Of a stretch of DNA of 64,000 nucleotides, positions 23,021-41,090 are shown piece by piece (within the stretch, counting starts at the first letter, position 1; every line of letters starts with the position of its first letter). The notes under the pieces are model-generated. The model ran no database searches, was not told the DNA's origin, and worked only from the letters and a program-made list of their open reading frames with translations. Both the position numbers and the translations under genes were made by a program. This DNA comes from Ditylenchus dipsaci. Lineage: Eukaryota > Nematoda > Chromadorea > Rhabditida > Anguinidae. The stretch covers positions 1 to 64,000 of the forward strand of contig SADC01000063.1 of the NCBI GenBank assembly GCA_004194705.1, given 5' to 3'.

Positions 23021-23332
23021 AAGGGCATGCTCGCTGCCCATGGAATATTTCAAAAGGCGGGTACCAAGTCAATTCAAAAAAGAATTTTTTTTAAAACATT
23101 TTGTTGAGTACCCTTCGGGGATTAAGTAATCAACAACATATGAACTGTTCAATAGCATCGCTGACTGGTGGTAAAGAAGCGACGTAGTGTGAAAATTGTT
23201 CGTCTGTTCGATTCCCACTCGAGGTTCAGTTTTTTTTTCGAGTTTGACAAAATTGCGTCAAATTGATTCTTGTTTGAATTGACCTGGTACCCGCCTTTCA
23301 AAATATTTCCATCGGACGCGAGCATGCCCCTT
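23021..23332. mobile_element. MITE family F with tRNA-arm-like centre
   Basis: Inverted ends AAGGGCATGCTCGC / GCGAGCATGCCCCTT and inner pairs around GGCGGGTACCA. The centre contains GTTCGATTCCCACTCGAGGTTC near 23206, which resembles a T-arm/box B, but no complete tRNA fold is present. A second copy lies at 55353-55662. Confidence 0.7.
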
Positions 23333-24180
23333 CAAGTGGCTATATTAGGAGGGGAAGGTAATAATATGGGGCCCAATACTGAGTAGCGTCAAATTTTTTT
23401 CTGTTTTCTAGTGAGGATCTCCGAATTCTTAGCTTTTATAAGATCCAAAGCTTATGTCAGAATCTTGCTGGTCAATCATTTTTATCTTGATTACTACAAA
23501 TTTTGTGTTTTCCACTTTGTAAGTAACAAGTTATTTCTACTTGTGCAAAACCATCTTTTTCACACAATTTATTATTAATGAATATCAGCAGCATTGTTGT
23601 AGTGCTTAATGTCTTTTTTATTCGAAGCCCGTGAGCCCGCCGGTCTCAACCCTAGTTATTTATTCCATGGCATTCCCAGTCTCATTTTTTCCTGCAAATG
23701 ACGCAATTAAAACTAAGTTTGCTACCACTTTTTTCCACCGTCATCCAGCTCTCACACACATGCACACACACCTCAGCCAATCTATTTATTGCATTGCCCT
23801 CATTTATAAGAATGGTTTTTTGTTCAAAGTGAAGGGTTGCCAGGATACCCTCTGGACAAACACCGCTTTTCCAGAAAATCCATTTATTTTGTTGCTCTTT
23901 AAGCTTATGTCTGTCTCTAGCTGTTTTTGAATATTTTTTTATTTTTATCTTTCAAAATTATACATATTTATTATAAAATTTTCAAAATACACCCCCTCCT
24001 CAAAATATCTTTTTTGATATACCAACCCCCCCCCTAATCGTTGGACCTACTTTGATTTATCCCAGCCACGCCCCCCCTCCAGAAATCAAGATTTTTAGGA
24101 GTGGTCAAAACTCATTTTTGAGTAAAATAAAAAGACCGGAAAAGTAAGTTAAAAAGGGATCCAATGCTGCATTGGGAGGG
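23333..24180. other. Non-coding stretch
   Basis: AT-rich with runs of C at 24027-24080. The open frame at 23631-23930 has no motif or splice context that would support a gene. Confidence 0.35.
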
Positions 24181-24905
24181 GAAGGGACAAAGCAGGGGCC
24201 ACTTACATAGAGCATAAAGTACCAAAAAGTATGGGCACTTACAAACCCAGCAGTGGCGGAGGAAAAAGTATAGGTACTCTGACAGGATCACGCCGATCAG
24301 CCGGTTGCATCCCAAGGTTTATCGTTTGCCCAGCGCTGAGTGGCTGAATTTTTGGATGGCTGAGCCTCAACGCCTCCGGCCGGTAAAGGAGGGAAACCCT
24401 TTTCGGCAAAAAAGCAAAGATGTTGAACATAGTTTTGAATACAGGGACTACCGCATTAATAAACTCTCGTGCAGTCAAACCTCGATAAGCCGGCACCCCT
24501 AGGGACCGACCTTAGGGTGCCGGTTTATCGAGGTGCCGGTTAATCGGGGTGTCATTTTCTTTAAAATGTCGAGTACCTGGCCAAATCAAGTGTCGACAGG
24601 GTGCCGGTTTATCAAGGTTCGACTGTATGCATGCTTTTTCATGCATCCAGAGTCGCTTTCGACTAATTTGTGTCTAAGGTATGTGGGTGTGCGCATCTCA
24701 ACTCCTATCCCCAAGCAGGGGGCTTGAGAGTTAGAGAAGTGCACACTCACATACCTCAGACATGATTCCGAGAAGTACACTTGATAATAAAATGCATATA
24801 GAGTCTATTTTTGCCACGGCCCGTGTTGAAAAACATGGTAAAGCGGCAAAAAGAAGTAGCCCTTATATTATTCCCTTCCCCTCCCAATACAGCCCCTGAT
24901 CCCTT
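24181..24905. mobile_element. Module A element interrupted by a pogo-type MITE
   Basis: Outer arms match the 9829 family (GGGAGGGGAAGGGA... and TTCCCTTCCCCTCCCAATACAGCCC) and the centre is module A. The TATGCATGC half of the hairpin is split at its TA by the MITE at 24472-24625, so the MITE inserted later. Confidence 0.75.
24472..24625. mobile_element. Pogo-type MITE nested in module A
   Basis: Ends CAGTCAAACCTCGATAAGCC and GGTTCGACTG with GCCGGTTTATCGAGG inner repeats. The right flank is TA; the left flank is TG where TA is expected, probably a later substitution. Confidence 0.85.
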
Positions 24906-25156
24906 TTAAAATTAAAATCTTTGATTAGGGCTCCTAGTTAAGTCAAATATCTACGTTTTATGCAAAAAAAGTAACAGAGGACAAAAGAATTTTTCAGTTC
25001 GATGTTTTCGAGCCCCCAGATCCAACTTTTTGTCTGTTGGGGAAAATATTGAAATTTCATAGAGTGAATCGACTATCCTCTACAAGATGGAATTAACCAA
25101 ATTTTGGAATTCGAGTTTACAGTACTAACGGCTTCCTTGTAAGATAATTTTAGAGC

Positions 25157-25299
25157 TACCATATTTACTCTAATAGTTGATTCCTCCTCTAATTGTAGCC
25201 TCCCCTGAGAGGGGGTTGAAAAAAAGTAGCCCCCCCCCCTATCCAAGATGGTGGTTTAAAATCAGTAGCCACTGGGCTACTATAAGAGTAAATACAGTA
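25157..25299. mobile_element. Family-B MITE, short copy
   Basis: Inverted ends TACCATATTTACTCTAATAG and TATAAGAGTAAATACAGTA with TA tips, 143 bp. The interior holds C and G runs. It is one of the TAGCCCC subtype also seen as the outer element at 41091. Confidence 0.75.
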
Positions 25300-26119
25300 G
25301 TTCTAAATACGGTATTTGCATTAGAAAAAGGATGTTTGCTAAGAGAAAAAATATAACCTGTAATCCCATAATAATATTCCTTGGTCACCCATTTAAGACA
25401 ATGACCACTTCAATCGCAGCTCTAAGTCTTAGCTACTTAAGTGGTCATGATTAAAAAGTGGTAGCTGGATGACTAGTCAGAATTGCCACTTACTGTCCCA
25501 CCACCTCTGACATTGTTTGTGTTCGAATTATAACTTCTCATCATTCAGGCCATAGCTGCCTAGCTTGATCTATTCCACCCTCAATTTTTCAAGGGCGCAC
25601 TTCAGACCTTTGTATTGATTGACAGTCATGGATGAATAGATAGATCAATACAAGTCTTGAGCGTGCTACCGAGCTACTCGAGCACCTATGTTTTTGTGTG
25701 CCTGCCTGTCCCTACCCAATACTAAAAAAATATAAAAAAAATATTGCACAAGGCTACTACCCTTCTCATCCCTCTTTTTGTGTTCTATTTTCGTGATTTT
25801 CGCTTAAAATTCATTTTGCTAGTCTGAGTTGTTTTGTCTGGTGCTTTTTGTCAAAAATTATTAGTTCATTTCTTGTTTTGGTTCACCCGCTACCGGTTGT
25901 CCCACGACCTCTGACTCGATGTGAAAATCTTTGACTAATTTTGATGAAAAATTATATTTTGTAAAGTGTGTCACCAATTAGCAGTAATTTTATTTATTCG
26001 CCGTTTTTTTGTAATATAAAAGAATAATAAGTAATGAATAAAATAAAAGAATATTTTATCAAAATTTATTGTTTTGTCACTATTTTCTACTAAAACCACG
26101 AATTAATGCTTAAGTTCAG
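25300..26119. other. Upstream region of the CaMKK gene, no exon identified
   Basis: No open frame with coding character was found. The region may hold a promoter or further 5' exons of the kinase gene, but no specific signal can be supported. It ends in the AAGTTCAG acceptor of the exon at 26120. Confidence 0.3.
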
Positions 26120-31770
<5,651 letters not shown>

Positions 31771-33294
31771 GAAATGTGCTGAGAACGATATTTTGCAGAA
31801 ACCTACTGTTTCTATTACTAGTCAGTTGTAGTAATTTCATTGTATAGTAGTATAAGGAATTTCACAAGAAGAGCGTCATTATTTTGCATGTTCACTTTCA
31901 AATGAGTATAATTTTTTTCTTTGAGAAAAATTAGGCACTTCTTTAGCTTCCCCCTCCATACTCAGTTTTTTTTAAATCTCCCAAAATCACCTCTTGAACT
32001 CATTTTTTCGGCACAACACGATGCAAGAACCTCAAACCCCAAGGTTGGATGGCAAATTTTTTGATAATTTATTTTCATGCAGAAAGTGTTTAGATTTGCT
32101 TCTTGCATCGTCTTACGCAGAAAAAATGAGTTCCGGAGAAGGTTTTGGGTCACTTTTGAAAAAATCCGAGAATGGGGGGACTAAAGAAGTACCAAAAGTT
32201 AGACCCTAGTAGCATTTGACAACACCTCCCCTCATATACTTTCCTTTTAAAAAGTAAGTAAAGAGCGCCATAATATATGTCCCGGACCTCAGAAAAAACT
32301 GCTACCTAAAAGTTGCTTGAAAAAATTGTGTGGGTTTGAACTTTTAGAATTTAATTTTTCAAATTAAAAAAACCGCAGATAACTAAATTTTAAAGCTGGT
32401 TTTAAAAAAGCCACGAAGCTGAATTTTAATTTAAAAAATTCAAAAACTCACACAAACAAGACAAACACCCTTATACTGCAACTTTTTAAACTTTTTCTAT
32501 CAATTTCATTTCTCAAATCATATTTTTTTGTTAGATTTGATTACTGCGAAATTTCATAAAAAACCTATAAATCATATCCTTTCTTTTCACACTATTTATT
32601 GTCTAATTATATTCCTTGGGTATTCTTTCAGCTTATTGTATGTATAGCCGTGCTTTATGTATATTGCTGACTTGTTAGAAAAAAATTGTATTGAAAGTCA
32701 CAAACAGTTTTTCAATCTGCCAAATATTGATTGGTGCTTAGATTTGTAGTAAATGTTTAGAAAAAGATACAATGTGGCAAAAATATTTATTGGACATGTA
32801 AATAAAATGGTTAAGAAAACATTTTTTTATATTCAAATGTGTCATACATGAAAGAACGCCTACCCTGCAACCAAGCACAAAGCAAACAGGAAAGAATTGA
32901 AAAATAAGTTATTGAATGAATATAAGAAGGTTCACCCGGGTTACTGAGCAAATTGACACATACTGAAAAACAATGTAATTATAAAATCAACAAATTTTTG
33001 AAAAAGCACCTAAGCATTTTTTTTGCTTTTTTGGACACTCCCGACCAACCCCTACCTACCCCACTTTAAATCCTTGAAGACCATTGCCGGTAAGTAACGG
33101 GTGCTCCTAAAAATGACGCAGACTTTTCTAGCTCATTTTTAGTAACAAAATATTTTTGTATAACTCAACATTCAGCTACTGACACTTGAGAGGTCATTTT
33201 AAGAAGTTGGAAGCATTTTGATCACTTTTAGTGATCAGAAATTTTTTCATCAAAAACACATGAAACAAATTATTTATTACAAAATTACTGAAAA
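31771..33294. other. Intergenic region between the CaMKK gene and the receptor cluster
   Basis: Holds the presumed CaMKK 3' region; AATAAA occurs at 32801 but is far from the stop, so a polyadenylation site cannot be assigned. A partial inverted repeat with TGCAAGAAGC / GATGCAAGAACC blocks and GAACTCATTTTTTC-like arms lies at about 31985-32150. No gene recognised. Confidence 0.4.
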
Positions 33295-36200
33295 TTAGCT
33301 TGAAGATTTTACTGAAGTCATGGTAACAGTAGTTTCTTTTTTCAAGTAGTTATTGATAATTTTTCTGTACTCTGTGCTGAATTTTTTTTTAACAAGAATG
33401 TTGATAACTGTAGAATTTCTGATATATTTTACGAAAAATTTATAAGTTGTAACCTAACAGCCATATGAGTTAGCCAACATAGTTGTTTGGCTTAAAAGTT
33501 TTAACTATAAACTGACAACTATGTGAGTTAGCCAGCATAGTTATTTATTTCGAAACCTTCAACAATGAACTAACAACTGTATGCGTTAGTCAGCATAGTT
33601 GTTTATCCTAAAAGCTTTAACTGTAAACTAACAACTGCATAAGTTAGCCAACATCGTTATTTGTCCTAAAAGCTTTAACTATAAACCAACAACTGTATAA
33701 GTTAGGCCTCATAGTTATTTGTCCTAAAAGCTTTAACTATAAATTAATAACTGTATAAGTTAGCCAACATCGTTATTTGTCCTAAAAGCTTTAACTATAA
33801 ACCAACAACTGTATAAGTTAGGCCTCATAGTTATTTGTCCTAAAAGCTTTAACTATAAACCAACAACTGTATAAGTTAGCCAACATAGTTATTTGTCCTA
33901 AAATCTTTAACTATAAACCAACAAGTGTATGAGTTAGGCCTCATAGCTATTTGTCCTAGAAGCTTTAACTATAAACCAACAACTGTATAAGTTAGCCAAC
34001 ATAGTTATTTGTCCTAAAATCTTTAACTATAAACCAACAACTGTATGAGTTAGGCCTCATAGCTATTTGTCCTAAAAGCTTTAACTATAAACCAACAACT
34101 GTATAAGTTAGCCAACATAGTTATTTGTCCTAAAATCTTTAACTATAAACCAACAACTGTATGAGTTAGGCCTCATAGCTATTTGTCCTAAAAGCTTTAA
34201 CTATAAACCAACAACTGTATAAATTAGCCAGCATAGTTATTGGTTCTAAAAGCTTTAACTATAAACCAACAACTGTATAAGTTAGGCCTCATAGTTATTT
34301 GTCCTAAAGCTTTAACTATAAACCAACAACTGTATAAGTTAGCCAACATAGTTATTTGTCCTAAAATCTTTAACTATAAACCAACAACTGTATGAGTTAG
34401 GCCTCATAGCTATTTGTCCTAAAAGCTTTAACTATAAACCAACAACTGTATAAATTAGCCAGCATAGTTATTGGTTCTAAAAGCTTTAACTATAAACCAA
34501 CAACTGTATAAGTTAGGCCTCATAGTTATTTGTCCTAAAAGCTTTAACTATAAACCAACAACTGTATAAGTTAGGCCTCATAGCTATTTGTCCTAAAAGC
34601 TTTAACTATAAACCAACAACTGTATAAGTTAGCCAACATAGTTATTTGTCCTAAAATCTTTAACTATAAACCAACAACTGTATGAGTTAGGCCTCATAGC
34701 TATTTGTCCTAAAAGCTTTAACTATAAACCAACAACTGTATAAATTAGCCAGCATAGTTATTGGTTCTAAAAGCTTTAACTATAAACCAACAACTGTATG
34801 AGTTAGCCAACATAGTTATTTGTCCTAAAAGTTTTAACTATAAACTAACAACTGTATAAGTTAGCCAACACAGTTATTGGTCCTAAAAGCTTTAACTATA
34901 AACTAACAACTGTATAAGTTAGCCAACACAGTTATTTGTCTTCTAACCTTCAACTAAAAATCAATTTGAGATTTTCAATTTGGAATTTTTTCAATTTTCC
35001 TTACATTCACTGAAATGCTTTTTTTGTCGTCGTCGTCGGGACGCGACTTCATATCGGATTTGAACCACATTTAGAGCTGATTTTTGTAGTGAGGTAAGTG
35101 TTTATATTTAATAATGGTGAAAATTTGAAAACCTCAGTTACAAAATAAGCTATCAAGCAGTCGATTTAGAAAAGTGTAAGTGGTCGAACTGACCCGGAGA
35201 ACCTGAGAACTTAGTGGTTTTCTAGGTGGATTTTTTAATGAAATTTTTACTGCGAACCCCAATCAAAGACATTTCTGATAAACAGTCGGTGTCTATGTCT
35301 TTTACCAAGAAGAGTGGTACCAATGTAAGACTACCCAAATAGTAGATTATCCCGAAGGGGATACCCAGGTGTTGTTTCTTAGGCTAGGAGTACACAGGTT
35401 AGGAGCGCTCAGAAAGGGGTAAACAGGTGGCGGCACGCACGAAGAGGGCACCCAGGAGAAGGACACCGAGGTGGAGGTGCTCAGGATGAGAGAACTCACG
35501 TAATCTTACCCAAGAGTGGGTAACCAGATGGGAATATTCATTACGGAAATACTGAGACGAACTTTTATGGGACCTTGTCGTCAAGATGGTGGTGTGTGGA
35601 CTTGTCGCAAATGCGGCTGGCTCTTTCCTAGTTTCTCGGATAAATAGGAATTTAATTTAAAGGTCTCACCTGAAATTGTACAAAATAGGAAGATTGTTGC
35701 TTGTAGCTAGTACTGCTATTAAATTTACCAAGTATTTTGCAATAATAGAGGATACTGTCATTTGATGCAAATACAAAGGCAGTAACATTCTTACCCCACC
35801 ATTAATTATCCAGCCTAAAGTCAAAGAGCACACAATAATAGACAGTGACTTGAAAATTTTTTGGGTTGACTTGTTAGCTAGAAAAAAAGTATGATTAAAA
35901 TTTATTGATTACAATTTTTCGTCTTACTTTCTTTTTATTCTTAGCAGCCTGTTTTATATTTATAAACAGACCGAGGTATGCCAATATAGTAAAACTGACT
36001 AGAAAAAGAGCGTTTCTGAACACGAAATAAGCCAGATCGAGAGAATATATGTCATGAGCTTGAAGGCATAAAACTGGCCTGCAATTAATATTTTATTTGA
36101 AATTTTTCACAGATAGCAATTTTCAGTATGTAACTCAAAACATCTACAGAGCCGGGATTTGTATTTTTACAAAACAGTTTCGGAAAGAGATTAAATTTAA

Positions 36201-38866
36201 CTCATGGTTGAAAAAAACTGAACGACTATCGGCCCTAACTTTATACCAGTGTGTTTTTTCCTTGGTCCCCCTGTAGTTTTTTTTTTGTAATTTTTTAGCA
36301 CGGGTGGGACGGACTCAAATATGTTTTTCAAACTTCAAGAGAGAAAAAGTGTTTTAGTCTGTCCTAACGTGTTAGGTCTTATCGTGTTGAAAATCATGTT
36401 CAACAATCAGAATGTTGACATATGGTCGTTTGAAAAAACCAATTTCTTTGAAAAAAAAGACAAAATCCAAGTTTATCCGAGTCGCTGGATTTTTTGTCAT
36501 TATTTGAAGAAATTATATTTTTGAAATTTAATATCTCAAGACTCAGATTTTCAAAAACAAAACAAAAATATGACATAGGTTTTGTAGCTCTTGAGCTGCG
36601 CTATAAGATGGTGCTAAGACGTTGTTAAAGCGCTCAAACCTGCATTCAACTTTTGATCACTGAAGGATATAAAAACGCTAGCAAATTCTGAAAATGACCT
36701 TAAAATAATTTTTTTTGATAAAAATGAGCTATAGAAGTTTGCGGAAACTTTCGGACCACCCTTTGAGACAAAAATTCAGTTACGTTGTCGGATTGTCCAG
36801 CATATCTCTCATTGCCAAGTATACAATATAAAATGGATAAATCAGGCATGTCACAAATATAGCTGTCACGTAAAGTGTAAGGTTCAATTGACTGTGCCTG
36901 TTTTTACAAATTGTATTAACAAATTAAATATAATTTTTATATTTTCAAAAGAGGCTGCAGTTAAGAACGTGTTTTTAAAATAGTTTCACGGCCAAAAATT
37001 TAAGCGCTGGGCGCAAACACCGGAGCCGGTCCTTGAAAAAATTTCGGCAACGGCGTCATGTATAGGCTGAATATATAGGGCGCCAAACCGGTGCGGCGAC
37101 AGCGCCGGCTGTGAAAATAAAACAAATTTTTGAAAAAAATTGTGAAAATTATCTCAAAAAGACTGAATTCATAAAAATGGGTTCAACTGGAGAATCCGTT
37201 TCCATTTTTTGCCTTGGTCCCTCCTGTTCATTATAGTTATATTTTCTTTTTTTGTATGATCACTCTCAAAACAACAGGGGGACCAAGGCATATTTGTTGA
37301 AAAATAAACAGGGGGACCAAGGCGAAAAATGGAAACGGATTAATAAGAGGTGGTGCCGGGAATTCAAATTTTTTTCCTAATCCTTGAATTTCTGTACGGA
37401 TTCTTCAACTTGGTTTCTAACAAGACAAGGCCTAGAATTTAATTTTAGGTATTGTTTTGTTAGAAACTTAGTTGAAAAATCCGTACAGAAATTCAATGAT
37501 AAAGAAAAAATTTGAATTCCCGGGCATCACCTTTTATTAACGTGGGCATGCCGCTTTAAAAGACAAAACCTCGATATAAGACCACCTAGATTCAAAAAGG
37601 GGTAGCCTTATATGGAGGTTTGACTGTAGCTGCAAAAATTTTAAAAACAGGAAGGATTCGAACCGTTAAAACAGCCTCTAAAGTTATAATAAGAAATTCT
37701 TGCAATCTTTTCACCTTTTTCAAATCTTTCATTCAGGCGATCAACTTTTAAAACTATTTTTAAAATATCAAAATCACTTTTAAATTCTCAATTCCGCTTA
37801 AGAAAAAACTCTAAATTTACTATATGAAGGTTGTTTTGTCTTGAGCGGAATTCAAAATTTGACTGTGAGTTCAATGTTTTAAAAGCATTTTTACAAGACA
37901 GTACATCCTTTCCCTTCCAAACAGTATTTTTTTCTCTTAGCAAAATTTTTTGTATTTTCACCTATTTCACACCCTGCACCGACAATACGAAGGGTATTTG
38001 ACCAGAAATAAGCACACTCCACATTGCAATGAAATGGAGTGAAAAAAAATCAAAGGATCCGGAAAAGGCAGGCTTAGGGAAAAATACTCATTCGAGGCGG
38101 GTCACGGTTTCACAACGGAGCACGGTTTCGCTGTCGAAAGCCAAAATTTGCTGCAATGTGAAGAGATTTAAAGATGTTCGTAATAAAACTTGAAGACTTT
38201 CACCCGTTCGAAACCGTTCTGTGCCATCGTGCTCAGCATGAGATTGTGTGTTAAACGCATAGTTTAGAACACACAGCCATTCCTGTGTTGAAATTCTCAC
38301 CACATAAAGAAGAGCACACATAACAGGCGGTCAATGCTAATAAAGAAAATTATACATATAGTGGAAAGAATGGCAAGAACAGGTACTGCTTGCAGTATAA
38401 AACAACTGCTTAGTGAAATATAGTTGTGACCGACCGAAACTAAGAATAGACCAGGAAATTGGCCTAACAAAAACACACAGCCACAAAAAGAATCCAAAGC
38501 GATTAAAATGTTGCAGGAGCCCTGTATTGTCCTATAAAAATATATTATATTTATATTTTTCAATTTCTATTTCCTGTAAAGTTAGTTTGTGCTGTTTTTT
38601 CGTGTTTAAAATTACACAGAATGGTCGATTGGCTTTTTGCACAAAAGAATAAATTGTTAAAAATTACTTATGTTTCAAGGTTGCGTAAATCAGAAATGAG
38701 TTTAAATAATGCCCACACAGACTAGCAGGTTTTTAAAAGCGATAGGTAACAGCAAAGTCAGTGAGAAACCAGCATTGTTAAAAGTGAGATAAAGCTAAAA
38801 TTTTGTATTGATTATTGAAAAAATCAAAATTGAAAATACCAAATCAGCTGAATAATTGTAACTCAT
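33295..38866 (-). CDS. Srsx-class chemoreceptor-like GPCR, downstream copy
   Basis: Minus-strand exons, 5' to 3': 38840-38866 (start MSYNYSADL), 38668-38794, 38301-38531, 36784-36897, 35928-36078, 35670-35877, 33295-33376 (stop TAA). Sizes 27, 127, 231, 114, 151, 208, 82; about 313 residues, normal for Srsx. Seven hydrophobic segments are present; Srsx features include GSCNILIALDSFC, IDRLLCVLF ahead of loop 2, PVLCLQAHD in loop 2, GWIINGG in TM6 and NLPILYNFSTEYRKII in TM7. Srsx receptors are nematode chemosensory-type GPCRs. Problems: exon 2 lacks one base near 38704-38706 relative to the paralogue (T run), and the 35928/35877 splice join is one base short of frame. The last intron is 2293 bp (44 bp in the paralogue) and holds a satellite. 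Either a recent pseudogene or a gene with sequence errors. Confidence 0.78.
33449..34945. repeat. 58-bp satellite array (~26 copies) in a receptor intron
   Basis: The CTTTAACTATAAACCAACAA landmark recurs every 58 bp (for example 33673, 33731, 33789, 33847, 33905). Monomers alternate between a GTTAGCCAACATAG type and a GTTAGGCCTCATAG type, with further variants (AAAATC versus AAAGC; TTGGTTC versus TTGTCC) that repeat in blocks of four to five monomers, a higher-order organisation. The edge monomers are most diverged, as expected for arrays homogenised from the middle. No unique spacers, no coding. Confidence 0.93.
35351..35480. repeat. Degenerate ~15-bp minisatellite
   Basis: About eight imperfect units built on GG-N-TACACAGGT (GGGATACCCAGGTG, GGAGTACACAGGTT, GGGGTAAACAGGTGG, GGGCACCCAGGAG). 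It lies in the same receptor intron as the 58-bp satellite. Confidence 0.5.
36995..37115. repeat. Small GC-rich GCGCCGGC cluster in a receptor intron
   Basis: AAGCGCTGGGCGCAAACACC at the left and GACAGCGCCGGCTGTG at the right bound a shorter, weaker version of the GC clusters at 3.8, 44.3 and 54.4 kb. Termini and target duplication were not found. Confidence 0.5.
37193..37341. mobile_element. CCTTGGTCC-ended MITE (family E)
   Basis: Inverted ends ATCCGTTTCCATTTTTTGCC / GGCGAAAAATGGAAACGGAT are followed inward by CCTTGGTCC...CCTGTT and its complement. The right arm carries a second AACAGGGGGACCAAGGC copy at 37274-37290. Confidence 0.7.
37342..37545. repeat. Palindrome with ~85-bp arms
   Basis: TAATAAGAGGTGGTGCCGGG and AATTTCTGTACGGAT on the left are mirrored by the complement on the right (37455-37545). 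The centre is about 30 bp. It abuts the family-E element without a gap. Confidence 0.75.
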
Positions 38867-39142
38867 CCACAGATTTGCCAGTCGCTTTTGAAACCACTTG
38901 AAATTTGAAAAAAATGTATAAATTGATAAAGAACTTTCATTGACTTCTTCACTAACTTGAAAATTGGAAATATATATTAAGCACCTGTTCTTCACAAAAC
39001 ATATGTAAAAAATTTTTTTAGTCAAATACTAAGAAAATACATCACAAAATATTTTTTTTGCATATTTAAGCTAAAACTAAAAAACACATCCTTTAAAAAT
39101 ATGATTGTGAACTTTTTTAAATTTGTTCATTGATTTTGTATA

Positions 39143-39381
39143 TACCGTATTTCTTCTGATAAGACGACATGTTCTAATAAGCCGACACCTTGACTTTAAG
39201 GACCTATATCTCCGCCGATAGTAAATACTTTTCATATCTTTTTTCGCGTTTTTAGCTCCCACAAACTACACCGATTCCGCTTGTTCGAATTGAGTTTTCA
39301 CCTAAAAATCTCGAGATCGACCTCTAATTTTTACGTTTTTTGGGTATCCGACATGTCGACTAATTAGAGGAACTACGGTAT
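39143..39381. mobile_element. Family-B MITE between the two receptor genes
   Basis: Ends TACCGTATTTCTTCTGATAAG and TTAGAGGAACTACGGTA with TA tips; about 239 bp. The interior matches the 15085 copy in order (TCGATCTCGAG-like, GGGAGC, GCGAAA blocks) at low identity. Confidence 0.7.
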
Positions 39382-40405
39382 ATATTGACAGCAGCCCAAG
39401 TGCACGCCCCCTCAAATGTCAGGTGAAGACTACATATTAATGGAGGAATTATGTGAAAAAAGTCACAAATAAGACAACAAACATGAAAAAAAGCAAAGAA
39501 GTAAAAAAAGTGCAAAAAAAAACAGCAGAGTTGACTAAGTAAAATTAACAGGTCGGACCAAGGCAGCTTTTTTTAGGGAGGCCACATAGAGCCCGTTCTT
39601 TTGAATTTCACGAGCTCTACTGATTTCACTTTTTAGATCTTGGTTGAGCACCCGAAAATTTCGAGATTAGTTCAAAGATTTCACTGAAGTCAATTTAACA
39701 CTTGTTTCTTTCTTCAAGTACTGATTGATTATTTTCCGATACTCTGTGCTAAAATAAATAATTTTTTCATTTTTTTCATTTTTTCTTCTCACCTGAAATT
39801 GTACAAAATAGGAAGATTGTTGCTTGTAGCAAGTACTGTCAATAAATTTAACAAATATTGTACAATTATAGACGATACTGACATTTTTTGCAGGAGCAAA
39901 GGTAGTGAAATTCTCACCACCCCATTAATTAACCAACCTAAAGTCATGGAGCAAATAATAATTGTCAGTGACTTGAAAAGTTTTTGCGTTGACTTATTGG
40001 CTAAAATAAAAAATTATTAATGAAGTAGTTATTTTGAATTTTTTCTTACTATCTTTTTTGTTCCTGCCAGCTTTTTCATATTAATAAACAGACAAAGATA
40101 GGCTATTACAGTAAAACTGATTAGAAAAAGTGTATTTCTAAAGGCGAAATTGGATAGTTCAAGGAATACATGTCATGCGCTTGAAGACATAAAACTGGCC
40201 TTCAGTAAATAATTTTTTATTTTGAGAATTTTGATTATAAGCACTTCACACGTTCGAATGCGCGGCGACAACATATTTATCGCGAAAATATTTAGAATTA
40301 TTTTTTAGTTAACTAGTAGTTAAATCATAAAAAAGGAAAGTAGGAATTGAGAATAAGGCGTCGTCCAGGTCGGGATGAAAACGGGACGGGTGTCTTACTT
40401 TGTAC

Positions 40406-40581
40406 CATTAGCGTAGCCAGGGGGGGGACAAGGGGGTCACATTCTCCCCAAAACTCCAACTTCCTTACCCCCTTAGATTTTTTCCCTAGTCAAAAATGAA
40501 AAACGGTGAAGGTGAAATGGCCTCAAAAATTTTTTTCTCTTATGGTGCCCTCCCCTGTCAGATTTTCTGGCTACGCCCCTG
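40406..40581. mobile_element. hAT-type MITE with 8-bp target duplication
   Basis: Ends CATTAGCGTAGCCAG and CTGGCTACGCCCCTG are inverted (consensus GCGTAGCCAG), and the element is flanked by the 8-bp repeat CTTTGTAC at 40398-40405 and 40582-40589. An 8-bp duplication is characteristic of the hAT superfamily. 176 bp, in a receptor intron. Confidence 0.9.
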
Positions 40582-41090
40582 CTTTGTACAATGCTAAGCA
40601 AGCTAAAGAACTCATACTTTCTGGAAAAACGAGGTGCACTTGAGGTTTCACGGAGCAGGTTGTATCTTTTTTCTTCGTTTTAACCTAAGTCACTCCATCT
40701 TACAAATAATTACGAAATCAAAAATCGTTGAACATCTTTAGAGCCAAAATAGTGTCGCGCGCATTCAAATGTGTAAAATTTTTATTGTCTGCGGCGGGCA
40801 TGGTCTTTCAAAAGAAAATTGGTTTACATTGTTGGAGTTTCTATCACTTGTCTGACAGCCAAGTAGACAATGAATAATGGATAAATAAGACAACTAACGA
40901 ATATAGCCGTCAAGTAAAGTGTAATATTTAATTGACTGTGCCTATTAAAAAATTTGCAATCGTAAAAAGGTCTGCACTTGAAACAAAATTTTCATTCTGT
41001 TTTTAACCCATTATACTAATTTTTATTTACTACTCAAGTCTTAGGGAAAAAAATCAACTACAAAGTTTTCTTGTTATGTGCCTTAGTAAA

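Noticed and set aside
33449..34945. CRISPR-like regular repeat array
   Set aside because: The 58-bp units are contiguous variants of one monomer with no unique spacers, and the setting is a eukaryotic intron; it is a satellite.
37645..37700. Possible tRNA gene around AGGATTCGAACCGTTA
   Set aside because: Same problem: an isolated T-arm-like stretch without the rest of the cloverleaf.
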